Assembly: GCA_037576195.1 (NCBI GenBank)
Contig: CM075102.1
Span: 32,856,745-32,920,744 of the forward strand
DNA from: Phytoseiulus persimilis
Taxonomy: Eukaryota > Arthropoda > Arachnida > Mesostigmata > Phytoseiidae
Length of the DNA stretch: 64,000 bases
Reading direction: 5' to 3'
Below the pieces are notes generated by a model that ran no database searches, was not told where the DNA came from, and saw nothing but the letters and a program-made list of their open reading frames with translations. The translations under genes were made by a program, and so were the position numbers. Shown in pieces: positions 40,519-52,854 of the stretch. Positions within the stretch are counted from its first letter, which is position 1, and every line of letters starts with the position of its first letter.

Positions 40519-40524
40519 AATAAA
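40519..40524 (+). promoter_or_regulatory. Poly(A) signal of the cuticle protein gene
   Basis: AATAAA 40 bases after the stop codon at 40476-40478. Confidence 0.75.
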
Positions 40525-41026
40525 TCGATCTGACATGTTTTCGCCAGACGAGCTCTCGTTCCTCTTGATATCCGAGAATCAGCCCGATCGGACTGGATTC
40601 TTCGGACCACGGGCAGAAATCAGATGTTCTGGACAACTTTCGCGAGAGCTCCTGTTCCTTCTTCAGTGACGATAATTAGTGAGACCGACAAATGATGGTT
40701 CCACGTCCATGATGACGTCCTCTCGTCTTCGAGAACCCTATCCGGTATTGAGTTCGATTACGGGAACTCTCCAGATGCCGTATGAGCAGCTGGTAATCAT
40801 GGTACGGTCGTCGGAGCTCTTTGACTTCGAATGGAGTCCATCCATTCTCATCCAGGTCTTTCGCTTAGTGATAGGGAAACCCTGGAGCGTCTCACCCGCG
40901 AGAAGATTTGTTCCTGCGATGCGTACTCTGACACTTTTGGTCATCAACTCCAGTGATAGCGGTCCCATGCAACGAAATTCTGCGCTCGGTTCATTTGATA
41001 AAAATAATATTTATTGCGAGAACATT

Positions 41027-41200
41027 TACAGGGTGGTCATCATAGGTCGTGAACTTTTTCCGTGTTCGGAGTCGAGTGGGAGCAGGTGTGGGATTCTCTG
41101 AGCGCTCCACGATGGGAGCTTCTGACAGGTTCCTTGCGAGAGAACGGTCGTTCTGGCGCTTCACTTTTTGCCCGATGGATGAAATCTTTTCATCGGGAAG
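41027..41200 (-). mobile_element. Decayed Tc1/mariner relic (transposase fragment plus terminal repeat)
   Basis: On the minus strand a frame reads PDEKISSIGQKVKRQNDR (plus-strand bases about 41146-41199), matching the Tc1/mariner DDE transposase block around the second catalytic Asp (DEK-x-F-x-I … N-x-QNDR). About 120 bases further on the same strand the frame runs into a terminal sequence, CAGGGTGGTCATCATAGG on the plus strand from 41029, preceded by TA at 41027-41028, the mariner target site. The C-terminal transposase part that should lie between is missing, so the copy is internally deleted and inactive. The right-hand end was not found. The terminal repeat matches the foldback element at 62347. 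Confidence 0.6.
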
Positions 41201-41259
41201 CAACCGTTCTGCGTGGCTCGATGGTGCGACCTGAATGTGGGCACCCAGCCGCACTATTC

Positions 41260-44200
41260 GAGCCACACTGCTGCAGAGCGCGGGAACCTCCTGAAGCCGA
41301 CAAACTTTTTGACTCACCCTATACGTCCATGAGCTTCATCGAGACAAGCTCACGCACCAACCTGAATCGATCGCAGAAATCGCTACGAGGTCTCGACGAA
41401 GACGTTTCGCAGTCACACCGGTCCTGGTTGGTCTGTCGCATGACTAGCCCGACCAAGCACTCATGTTTCGGCTCGAAGTGGCTGCACGAACCTGACAGCT
41501 GGGTTTAGGGCAACGCTACTCGGTGAGCGTACTCAGGATCGCATGCGCCCGCAGATCCACTGCAACCGCATCAGCGCACGCCGCTGGATGACCCTCGCGG
41601 CCCGCGGCTCGCGTCCTCCCCAGGAATCGGGTCCGAGAACCTTGGCAGCTCCTCGGCCTCGTCGAATTTCGGAGTGCTACCCCGCTCTCCATTCGCAGGA
41701 TCCTCCTGAGAGAGCTTCTCAGCTCGTTCTGCGTTCTGGAGCAGTATCCGCTTGTAGAACTTCTTTCGAGGGCAAAGCGGCCCCTCGTCTTCCAACGAGC
41801 GTTTCATCGCTGACAGACGCTGAGCGATGGATGGGATGTTCATATTAGGCTCTCAGGCAGCTGCAAGAACAAACAGCGTAGATCAGAACTTCGATGAAGA
41901 TGTGCACAATGTATTCGGATGGTGTTCAGACAGCGCTTATATGGGAACATTGATCGAGAGAGGGTCGACTCTGAGACGATACGAAACGCTGAAGAGAGAA
42001 CCCCCTCGCAGGGGCAAGGTCCACCGCGCCTTTGAACTTTGATGAGATGTTCACCACCGGTTTCTAAGGAATCGGTGAGCTCCGAAAGCAGAGCCTCACC
42101 CTCCCCCGATATGGAGACCATGGGACTCTACTAAAATAATTCGCAGCGGTCGATTAACAAACATGGTGCGGGCTCCGTTTGCGGGACCGCTTTAGCTTGG
42201 CAGCGCAAGTTTGCTTGCGATGACCCACCGCTGCCAGAGTCGCTACTCATGAAGACTCTCGGTCGACAAGTTGAGGACGCGTCAGTTGTTGTCTCCCTAT
42301 GCGAAACGACAGGCTCTTGCTCCTCGACACCGTTCGGCTACGTGACGGGATTCATTTCACTCTGACCCCTTTTATTCTCGGAGCCAAGCAAACATAGTTC
42401 CCATCAGAGATACTCAAAGCGAATGCAATTATGATCGACTACGGGGCGGTCGGGTCGCAGCCCGTCGCGCCATATCATAGAAATTGACTCAAGTAGAACG
42501 ATGATCTATCATATCGGAACTATTTCAGAAACTCTGTCACCAGCCCACATTGAGCTCCGCAAAGCCGCGGTGTCTCAAACGCCCGGAATTTTCTCCCAGA
42601 TTGAACCGAGAGAATGCGTTGAATTGAGTTGCGTTGAGTATCTGAGAAGCCTGTGCCAATCAGCGGACGGCTAACATTTTCCGACAATCAGATACTTTTT
42701 GGTATCTCGAGTCTGCATCAGCGCATCTGCAGCCTTCCACATTCCATGCGGTCTCATGGATGAAAGCGGACATCGTATGGTATTCCTCTCTCTTCGACTT
42801 GCCGTTCCTTCAAGTGGAGACCTCTGTCAATCAGGCCCACAAAGTCCGCAACGATGCTCTACTGCACACTTTCCTTTCAATGAGCGTTCACCGAGCTTTG
42901 CAAGAGCATTCAACGGACTCTATGCATATACAGTCGGAAACTGTATGAAGAAGCAGTACTGAGTCGCAATCCCTCCTCCGTCGTTGAGTTCGATGAATTG
43001 ACATGAGTTCCGGATTCATAAATTCCACATCTTCTCGGTCTGAAGTATCTTGGTGCATCTTTGCGAACAGCGCGGTTTTATCTCGGAGGGAGTGTGCGTC
43101 CCTCTAGCTCGGTTCATTTTGGGCCCTCACGTGGCTGACAGAGACATCCCCCGGTCCGATGTGACCGGCTCTGAAAGTCTGCATCACATCTTCGCTTAAA
43201 GATACAGCGTCCGAGCCGTTCCCATTCCCACTTTCGCTTGACATCTCCGCGTCTTCCCTATCGGAATAGGCGATGCTTCTCCCGAGGCTGCTCTGCTCCG
43301 AGTTCTGGACTCTCGCATCCTCCTCGTTGCGTTGGAAAAACTTTCGCCGAACTTTTTCGCCGACGAAAGAAGCCCTCTTCTCGGTTCACGCTTTAGTGGA
43401 GTCGGGTCCGTAATCACGGTGCGCGACAGCATCCCAAAACAAGCTTGGCCGGATGGCGCCGCACGCGGAATCTACCGATCAGAACAACTTTGATGATGAG
43501 CCCGAAGAACGGAGGCGATATCGAGGGGTCGATTAAGAGAGAACCTACTCCACGACGGGCAGTAACGCGAGAGAGTTCTCTCGGGGTGCGCGCCTAGCTC
43601 TGTGGCGACCTCAACTAACGAATTTCGGGAACTCCGGAGGTTCTACATTTGAATGATTGTTCCTAACAGGGGCCGAAAGAGGGGCTCTAATATGTGTCGA
43701 TAATCTCCGCTGATCATGTTATATGTCTAGATACGTCTAGCAGCTGATGTCCGAGCTACAAAATCTGACCGAAATTGAAGAAGCTGTTCAGGAAGTTCAC
43801 CCCATTACTGAGAATGGACTCAAGTCATTTTGCAACTGTGACCCCATTAGCCTGCCTCTATCGTTCTAATATTAATGATTTCAACGCCTGGAGAGGAAAC
43901 TCAATTGAGAATGATTTGATGCTTCGGCCGTCCCGTTCGCATATCCTCGCTCCGGGTTCGTGCTAAACGACAGCTCCAAATCGCCACACGAAGCACATGC
44001 GATCCGGTTCGGCGATCGTATCCTCTACTCTCAACTCCCGATGAATTTCCCCGAATTAAATGTTCCGTCTCGTTCTTGTGGCTTCACAAAAAGGAAATCA
44101 AAGAAGGCTTGTTGAGCTCAGCTTACCTGGAGTGACATGAACAGCTTACTACTCTCTGACTTGCACATGCAACGTACCTCGATTCAGATATTATCCCTTC

Positions 44201-46187
44201 GGGGTACATCACCGCCGATCCCTTAGTCCAAATGTGTCATCGTGAAGACGTGCAATCAGATGCTCGGCATCCCCTGGACGTTTAAGTTTGTTCAAATCTC
44301 GCGCTCTCGTCCTTGCCCCCCAGTCGAAAGTCGAGAATCTCGTCCTCGCTGAATTTCCCTGTATCTCGAAATAAAGAAAAAATCCCATGGCAAAAAGTTC
44401 TTGGATTGCTCCGAAATACCCAACTGTGAAGTTATTGGGTCGATACGACCACTCTTCGCCCGAAATTCGAGTTTCAGTGAATCACCACGCCGATTTTCCT
44501 CTTATATTGATTCGAGGAGGAAACGACTTGTGACAACAAGTCGATCCACGAACCTAGGCAAGGTCAGCTTCAGATGATCCTCAAGCGCGGAAGGAAGAGA
44601 TCTGGACTCCAACATTCTTCACGTATCCCTCTCCGCCACAATTGAGATAGAGACTCGGTCCCCTGATGCCTGATCTTGCGTTCTTAAGATTATGATTAAA
44701 ACTCATCCTGCACACAGCATGCGCTAATCAGCAGGAATGCGCTCCTATCACAAGCTGTTAGTGTATAAGGATGCTCGACATGGGCTTCCGGCATCGACAG
44801 TCGGCGTCGCACTCCGATGGAATGCGCGAATCCTTCCTAATCCGTGGAGGCTATGCACTTCCTGAATCGGAGGCTGGGGATCATCATTCAAGAACCGAAG
44901 CTGGGAGCGAATATGTGGAATCAAGAGCTTCCACGAATTCATGGTCACCGTACCCTCCGACGAGACTGTGTGCATCATTGAGATCATCATATTTGAGAAT
45001 TTTTCCAACCCGTGAGCGAACTCGAATGTTTCCACTGTCCAACTAATTCGCTGCATTGCTGCGGGAATCTGGAGCGCTGAAATGGCAAACTGATGAGGGA
45101 GTTCTCAGTCCTAGAAACGAAAAGGACGGGATGTGTTATGAAAGAGAGCCCAGTGAAAACGACTCGTATGGCATTTTATTCGATCCGTCGTTCGGCACAC
45201 TCTTATTTACAATTGCGATAATCGTTTCCCTCCATGTTTGTCCTGGCAAGTCATCTCTTCCTTTCGAACATTCTTTCTCTGACCGACACTGCCACCAAGG
45301 AATGATTGTATGAATAAAGGGGCTCTAATCTAGGAGAATGGCGCCAGAATTTGCTGTCTCGTTGTGAGTAGAATTCAACGCCGGTCTGTCGGACTCCCCG
45401 GAGGAACTTTCAGGGAGAATCATAATTTTCACTCATTCCGCGTCCGTTTTTCCACGTCAGCTCGTTCTATTCTGGATCGAAACTACTTCCAGGAACGAGT
45501 TTCTGCGGTGAGGGTGAAAACGAATGGTTTCCAGGGCAATCATCTTCGCAACGAAATTGTAATATTTGGCTTGTTTCGGGGTCTGCGATGAACAGAGATC
45601 TGTTCGACGCAGCTTTCAACATTGTGAAGGCTTGTTCTGTGCGTGGGTGCAAATCGCTTTCCGGAGATCAGGATAGGAATCGAACACTCGTGGAACCTAG
45701 AATAAACGTGCAAATTCAGATTAGCCTCAGTTGTTGTGAGCATATCCCTGCCCATCTAGGAACTACGACGAGAGCTCCCCATGAAAGGATGATATTTCGA
45801 GCAAGAAATCCATGTAATAGGATGCACAAAGAAGATCGCCCCTCTCGAAGGGTGTGTCTCAGGAAATCCACGCCGACGGAGGATTCGAAACCATGAACGA
45901 TATGAGAGCAGCGCCGGGCTGGAGCCAATCAACAACAACGATATATTCCTTGCGAACAGACTCTCGGAGTCGACCAAACTGACGGATGTGTTGAGGGATC
46001 TCAACACCGTTTGGTGGCCGCTAGAAGCTACGCAGTAGAGCGAAAACTTCAGGGGCAACCCAGAAAGTCACTCAAGGCTAGCGAATTGTGAGATGAAGAG
46101 CAGCGACTGCTTAGCGTTGACAAAGGAAGAGTTGTTCGAGATGGATGATCTCAATTCCTATCACAACCGCTGACGCGACAAGTCTAT
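41260..46187. other. Stretch with no confirmed gene
   Basis: Several protein-like but unidentified frames occur, for example 43104-43385 (minus, no ATG, rich in Ser, Glu and Asn) and a frame ending near 46037 (plus). None could be tied to a family or to a convincing multi-exon model. A degenerate repeat related to the foldback element lies at about 44345-44480. Confidence 0.45.
44345..44480. repeat. Degenerate copy of the foldback mariner-type element
   Basis: The stretch containing GTTCTTGGATTGCTCC and then TTGGGTCGATACGACCACTC resembles the interior of the element at 62347-63390 (GCTCTTGGATTGGTCC and GTCGGGTCGATCCGAGAACT), in the same order and at similar spacing. No terminal repeats were found next to it, so it is a partial, old copy. 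Confidence 0.4.
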
Positions 46188-49100
46188 TTACACTTCCAAG
46201 CTTGGAGACATTTCTTGGAATGTTGCTTTCGACCGCCTATTGAACTGTTGTCCGTTCGCGGTGAGATAAGATGCATTGTTTGGTTCCACGAGGAGAACAT
46301 CGCTCCAGACCAGCACAAGAGTCTCCTTCTGTATCAAGTCGGCAAATTCGCCATCACTTACTCCGTCGATTATAGTTGACGGTACGAAGTCCAATCGGCT
46401 TCCTCTATTGATGATCTTTGCACCATCCCGAGTCTTTTGACCCATTTTCGCGAGGAGATCTTTGCCCTGGAAAGATCATGAGTTGTCAGGCCCTATATTG
46501 GGAACGTCTCAATTCCAACATCGAGGAACGCTCGTAGAACCACCATCGCCTACAGATCACCTGAAGTCGTCCGATCCTCGACACTCACACTGGAGGCAGG
46601 AAAACTTACTTTCTGAGACGAGAAACATTCCTTGAGAGTGGCGTAATTGATTCCATTATTCTTGGCGCACTGTGAACAGTCAGAAATATGAATACAGTCG
46701 CACGCAGCCATTGACAAGGAGTACGAATCGTCAGAGATATGAACGACGGACTGACGCGGACGGAAACAAACCTGTTCAATGTTCTCGAGAACTTTTTGGC
46801 GGTAGCTCATGGAGCAGATGACAAATTCCAAGAGCTGCTTTTTATCTTTGTGGGAGTCAATAGCACACGCGTGATACATGTTTCCGTCACCTGGAAGATC
46901 GGGCGTCAATCCGGAAACTGGTTCCCCTCTCCCCATCGTAACAAATCATCGCTGAATGAAGCGCAGAAACTACTACTACTCACATTCTTTCTGACCGTGT
47001 TGACATCTGAAGGTCAGAGAGCTACCCTGGCCGATGGTATCAGCTTTGCCATAAGGGATGAGCTCGAAGTCCACCTGTTATGAGGAAATCAGAGGGGAGC
47101 TCAGAAAACCAATTTCTCTCAGGATCTCCGGTTGTCCTCATTGAAGAAGAGACGACTCTCACCTCATCCACGAAAGGCAGTGACTTTTGCAAACCGCTTT
47201 TCATGATGGACTGCGAGTCGGGGCAGTGAGTCTCGTAGAATATCTCCACTCTACTCTTCTCTGCCAGCGCCTGGAAGAAACGGAATCCAAATTCAGGACA
47301 AAACGATTCGGATAATGTTTTCCATGAGGTTCGAGCTCGAACCCGGTCACGAACTTGTCAGATGAGAAGCTCATCAATCGACGGACCCTCCATTTCGAGA
47401 ACTAGGCTCCAGCGGAGGATTCTCGGTATAAGCACTCCTGAATACGCGAATGATTCGCGCGAAAACAGTATGAAGGAGAACATGTCCGTGTGACTGGCAA
47501 CACATTTTGACAATGCGGAATCCAACATTGGAGGTTGCTGATCTGCAAAATTCGAGGGAACGTTCGTCGGGAGACATCGCGCGCAGCCATACAACAGGAA
47601 GGCTGATCCCGAATCCAAACAAGAGGTTCCTCAGACCTGTTCCGCTCCTCCACTTGAAGGGAACTCCTTCAAGTCAGGAACTGATTCAGTCTGGAAGCTT
47701 TCATCATGCTCGGGTAGTCAACGAGAATTTCATTATTGAAGGTTGAGTGAAGCACATCGTTCCGAGCAGGACTAGACGAGTTCCCATCAGTACATGTTAT
47801 CCGGGAGATCGACTCCATAAGATCGTTTTCTAAATCTAACGGAGCCAGAAGAAAAATTTCCGCCGAGGCAGATCGTTGGAAGCTTCTTCTTTTTAATCGG
47901 CTCGAGCTTATTCGATTGCAGGATTGGTTCTAGGACTGAGATGTCCTATATGATGTCCCGAAACTGTGACGCTTCGTTGCTCCCATGCGCAGCGAGAAGT
48001 CGTTCCGGTAATGCGCTGACCCAATTCGTCCATGCCCACGTTGCTTATGAAGCCTCAACCGAAAACACTGAAGACGTCGGATCAGCGTGTGCTGTTGACT
48101 TCCAACGTCACACGTGGAAGAGCAGTAACTGGGGTTTCGAAACTACGCCGCATTGTCTTCAGGTTGACTGAAGGACGAACGCTGGAGCCTGCTGAAGATT
48201 GCTGTAGATGAGGCTATCCTGGCGAGACGACTTCTTCGAATCCAACGCGACCAGAATTCGAATCGCAGAGGAAAGTCCTCAGGTTGACAGAAAATGGTCA
48301 GACGTTCCGCAAAGGTTACACTACTTCCCCGGAGCTCCGGTCGTTGCTACAGTGGGGCTGCCCCGAGAACAACGATCCAAGATCTCAAGTCAATAAGATA
48401 AGATCCCGAATATGAGCACGGCCAGCACCCAGCGCGATCAGGAGGGAAACAATCTGTTTAGCTCTCAATTATACGGAGCTCACGCAGGAAGATTCAGCCC
48501 AGCGCAGAGAGTGTTAGCTGAGGTAGTTTCAAAGCTGTCTTCGGAAGCCGTTTCGAGGCCCCCTCAGTTCCCAGGCTGACCGACTCAATCGACTCGATTC
48601 ATGTTCCCTCGCTCTGTCGGGTGATCATTCAATTGACCTCGACCACTTTGTACTAGTCTTTCACTGATCCCACTTATTCCGGAAGAAAACGCATTTCGGT
48701 AGATGCCGAGCTCCTAATTGGTAGCTTCGAAGTTTGCTCGTTTTGTCGTCTCAGGAGGTTTAGAAGGCTCAGAAAGTCCCAACACCGTTATGAAACAGAA
48801 GCGGTTCATAGCGACCATTCGTGCAAATCTCACCGTGTGCGAAGGCTCGCCTGGAGCCGCGCAGAACCCTGATAGGTTACACCCGAATTCCGTGTGAAGA
48901 GCCACGAACAGCAACACCAGCTGGAAATGTTCATGGTGCTCAAGGGGTTGATTGACTCTTTCGAACCGTGTTCTCCATTGTGTTTGTCGAGGTTTCTTGT
49001 TCTCACGAAACAGTCGGCAAGAGAGCCGAACATGCCGACGCGCGGACGAACGAGCACGAAAACATCCAACGAACAACCAGCTATCATGCGACGCTATCGA

Positions 49101-50763
49101 ACAGATTCGCGGCTTATCTCAGGAAACCGCTCAAGTCTATAAGAATTCATCAACTATCCCAGTCGATTGGCTCGCCGCGTACCCTTGGAATGTGTTGATT
49201 GAAGTCCACGTTCGAGTTCATTTCCACCATTCGGACAAGCTTAACTGTGAGGACCCAACGAGGAACACTTGCTGCTCTTCTCTATCAAACCGCCAATCTG
49301 AGGAAAGCTACTGGTCATCGCTGAGATATTCCGATCTTTTCGATGATACATCAGCCAAGCGAGGGTAAAAATGTCAACAGGCGGGCGAACTTGGAACTAA
49401 TATTTCAATCAGATTCCCGAATTCAGTTGTCCAGACAATCCAACCAAGCAAACATACACTGAGCAGAAGCGTCACAATCAATATCAAATGAACTCGAGCG
49501 CGCGATCACGATCTCCGGAGAATTAATTAACATCATCCAAAGGAGAGGGAGACACAACAGACCGTATTCTCGAATAATCAGATCCTCTCGTGAAGCTTCA
49601 TCTCTGGTCAAAGAATAGCTGATTGCGCTCGAACTGTTCAGGAGGGAAAAACTCAAGTTTTTTGAAGCTCGGCAGGAAACCCTGCGCGGAATCCAAGTTG
49701 AAAATCTGAAACTGGTGACGTCGTTTCTGTGACGTCTCTTCCCCTTTCGAGACGGAGCGAGCTTCTGTCTAGGAAGTACAGCTTCTCGATGTGCTTTTTG
49801 CGTTTGAAGTTTTCTGTCGCTCGTAATGGTTCTCTTTCGCCGCGCAATGTAATCAGGCTCCCCTTGGATCGGGCCGCTCCTGCGAATCCCGGCAAGTTGC
49901 CTCCGCTTTCGGAATTCAACACACATTGTCGCGTTCATATGTTGAATAACAACGTCCCTATCCATGCGGTCAACATTGAGAGTCGGCGTTGCGACAACCA
50001 ACGCAGCCTTGACTCCAATACACGGCAGATCGTGCAACGCTCCTTAACGGGGGCTTTCGTTTAATCAAGCCGAGCGTCGCGACAGATTGAAAACAATGAA
50101 CAGCAAGAGAATTTCCAAGCGATGGTGGGAACTCTGGAACTTCGATAACAGAGATGTTCATTGAGATTCCAGACTTCTCGCTGCTGAAGTGATTCCAGAG
50201 CCACGGAAAGATTAGTTGGGCACTTGAGATATTCTCTCCCCTACCACTGGCTCACTCAGCCAACTCCCCCAAGCTCCTCGGAAACTTACTTTGAGTTTCA
50301 GCCTCGGTGCCGACTTAAATCGACAAAGCAAATTATCTATCGGAGCAACGGTTCAATTCAATCGTTGCAGGAGTGTGTTGCAAGAGCAATGATCCGAAAC
50401 TCGAGAAGCAAAGTTCCAGGCAATGCGATCAGGAACTGAAGGATACAGACTACGAACTCATTTGCAAAATGAACAACTCGCACCAAGTATACCAAAAGGG
50501 ATCCAAAGAGTATCACGGTGCACGTCGTCAGCGGTCAGTCCGTACAGATTTGCCGTTATACGTCACAGAAAACTGTTGACAGACTCTCGCTTGAACGCAA
50601 ACGAAACAGCGTATTCGTGCGATGCTCGAGACACGCGCACCCATGAATGAGAAACGAACAGAAGAAGTTCAACTCCAGACTGCAAACGACTAATGACAAC
50701 ACCCACCTGGCAGACAAGCGCAGTCGCTACGAACAATAAAATTGTGTTCCTGCGTGCCATCAT
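46188..50763 (-). CDS. Gamma-interferon-inducible lysosomal thiol reductase (GILT) family protein (7 exons)
   Basis: GILT proteins are secreted or lysosomal thiol reductases that reduce protein disulfides at acid pH; in arthropods they act in immunity. Exons: 50707-50763, 47163-47270, 46984-47074, 46772-46890, 46610-46669, 46362-46466, 46188-46244; 597 bases, 198 aa, all in phase. Exon 1 encodes a signal peptide (MMARRNTILLFVATALVCQ). The active-site region reads FYETHCPDSQ (C35-P-D-S38), so the second Cys of the usual CXXC is Ser, as in some invertebrate members. The family signature CQHGX2ECX2NX4C is intact: CQHGQKECDGNMYHAC (79-94). Further landmarks are ELIPYGKA before it and a CAKNNGINYATLKEC block and FVPSTIIDG after it. 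The C-terminus is short (…SPSLEV) and lacks the late Cys of the mammalian enzyme. Exon 1 is joined over a 3.4-kb intron by phase and signal peptide only, so it is the least certain part. Confidence 0.92.
47271..50706 (-). other. 3.4-kb first intron of the GILT gene, nothing recognised
   Basis: Bounded by the CAG|GTGGGT donor and a TTTCTTCCAG acceptor. It contains a 16-base perfect palindrome (GGTTCGAGCTCGAACC, 47328-47343). Several open frames are present without recognisable homology; one on the minus strand near 48.85 kb has a hydrophobic run (FQLVLLFVALHTEFG) and could be an alternative first exon, but it lacks a nearby in-frame ATG. Confidence 0.5.
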
Positions 50764-50870
50764 GCTGTGATTGCTGTCGAGAGCCGTGTGCCTCGCTTCC
50801 CTCCTGCCGCGCTCCTGAAAAGTTTGGCGCTCAGCAGCGATGAGCAGAGTGGTGTCTACTTGCGGAGAGA

Positions 50871-50876
50871 ATATAT
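50871..50876 (-). promoter_or_regulatory. Possible TATA box of the GILT gene
   Basis: ATATAT (in AGATATATTCTC on the minus strand) about 108 bases upstream of the GILT start codon. It is supported only by position and sequence; no transcription start was determined. Confidence 0.35.
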
Positions 50877-50899
50877 CTGTGACGCCGCCAGTTCTCCTT

Positions 50900-52815
50900 C
50901 GTTCCCATAATCGCCAGCGCCAAAAGCACGGGTAGCGGCCAAGTCCACTGGAATCACTCGCAACAGCACTGCGGCGGTCACTGCTGTCGTGGAGCCAACA
51001 TCTGATCCAACAGCAGACAGCAATGCCGCCAGCCAGCGACTGGGTGACAACAACAGCCAAGGAACGCTCCTCCCTGCGGATGAAAGCATTGTATGACTTC
51101 GAGGCATGCTGCAACACATCCGCGACAGGAAAATATGCCCGCGGCTTATGCAAGTTCTGCGCCTCCATGAACTATGAGCGAAACCGATGGCTGTCAACCA
51201 TCCAGCCGGGGAGCAACGCGGAGTCGAGTTCTATTGACTGAGATTCCGAATCAGAAACTGAAGGGAAGGATGCGGGGACCTTCATAGTCGGAGGAAAATT
51301 CCAAAAGACAGGGAACTTGTCGTCACTTCCGGGAGGGCGGGATTTCAATCAAATTCGGCGATGCGAATGTTTCCCAATCGGAGTCCTGTTGCCCGTAAAA
51401 GATCCCGTCGAGCTAAAGATCGGAAGAATGAAAGCCATGGGGGAAAATGACTCATCTCCCACTTTTTATCGATGAACCTCCGGTTCTGACGGTGAAGCAT
51501 CCGTAATATCTGGGTTGCTGGAGGGGTCGGCAGTTTCCAAAGTTCCCAAGTTTCGCTCCGGGCGCCACTCTGTCAGACTTGCTGAGCTCATGAAGATGTA
51601 CAAGAGAGCGATTTGCGATCGCTTCCGGGAATAAGCCTTGTGTGGAAGAGTTGACGAGACCGATCGCATGAGTTGACGCGGATTCTCCGACTTTTTCACC
51701 CTTAGATGTCCATTTCCGCCGATATTCTCGGTAGCATGTGAGGGACATAATTCACTATCGTGGACAACTGACAAGTAAGTCTTCCTCTCCGAATCCAGAT
51801 GGCAGCTGCTCCTCACATTGTAGCCTGAGATCCAGGCGGCGATTTCTCTTGACGATTGCAATGCCCTGAATCACCTGAAGCTCTTCAGCGGGTACCTACA
51901 CTGAGGAATGAGGAATCAAGTCTCTCAACCAAGATTATTCTAAAAGGAAAACGAGCAGTTTCGACTGCTTTCGACGGAACGATTGACCAGGAATCATCCG
52001 TGGGAGGGATTGCAGTTTCTCTCGTGAAGACGAGCCCCCGAGCTCGAAACAGGGCCTCAAACTGGGCCGCTTGCTGGAGGATGAACATCAACGTCGAGTA
52101 TATCGTTCTTCCGTTCGTGTACGGTTCGGCACTTTCGAGTCCGCGGTGCGCGAGTCAAGCTCTTACCATTTCTCTCCCTGACTTGCTGCAACGCGCGCAG
52201 CTCAGAGGAATGGTCGAATTTCGGATGGAAAAACCCCCCTAGAGATTCCATTCCCAACCCCGCTACGATGAAGAGTCACAAGGAGCCTAGTGAGGGCGCA
52301 ACGAAACAGAATTCCATGGTTCCCTAGCTGGGGTACGCGAAACAGCCTCTTCCATTTTTTACGACACCGAATTTTCTATTACCGGGCCGGAGATCAGTGA
52401 GCGGACAGCGAGCTCCATTTGACATTCGAGTCCCGACCCCTCCGAGTCCCGAGAGCTTCACCGTCTGATCATTACGCTTCAGATCGTTTCACGCGTCTCT
52501 AGGCACGGCTTCAGAGCGCGTTCGCACAAGGAAAATAAATGAAAGAGGAGGAAAAGATGATCCAAACAAGCACAACGACTGAATTGCTGTCACGGGATCA
52601 TTTACATTCCCGAATACCTATCGAACGGGTGGTTTGGGCCTTGGAAGAGGGCTTCGAAGAGGGGCCGCGATTTGATCACCCCTGCTCCATACTTCCACCC
52701 AATGCGGATTCATCAGCTGGACGCGGACTGAGACTTTGCTTCGGTATTAGTACCGATAGGCCGGAATATTGGGAAATTCAAAACTCGGATGTTTTGCCTC
52801 CAGCTGTCTCGAATG
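50900..52815. other. Stretch with unconfirmed minus-strand coding signals
   Basis: A minus-strand ATG at 52255-52257 opens MGMESLGGFFHPKFDHSSEL…RERN, which reaches a plausible donor (AATG|GTAAGA). A frame that could follow it reads FEALFRARGLVFTRETA, and further protein-like frames end near 51455-51470. I do not recognise any of it and could not join it into a full gene, so it is recorded as a possible gene between RpS9 and GILT. Confidence 0.3.
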
Positions 52816-52821
52816 TTTATT
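52816..52821 (-). promoter_or_regulatory. Poly(A) signal of RpS9
   Basis: AATAAA on the minus strand, 33 bases beyond the RpS9 stop codon at 52855-52857. Confidence 0.8.
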
Positions 52822-52854
52822 TGGACAACAGCGGGCTGTTTTAGGATTCATGGC

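Noticed and set aside
40740-40830. Fragment SSITGTLQMPYEQL and, near 42.9 kb, SFARAFNG…GNCMKK, recalling M13 (neprilysin) peptidases
   Set aside because: No zinc-binding HExxH or ExxxD motif was found and the similarity is too short to separate from chance.
45866-46037. Plus-strand frame ending INNNDIFLANRL…WWPLEATQ
   Set aside because: Protein-like, but short, unidentified and without a supported upstream exon; it lies immediately beyond the GILT 3' end.
51086-51106. ALYDFEA, the typical start of an SH3 domain, on the plus strand
   Set aside because: The following residues lack the rest of an SH3 domain (no DELSF, WW or PSNYV), so the match is accidental.
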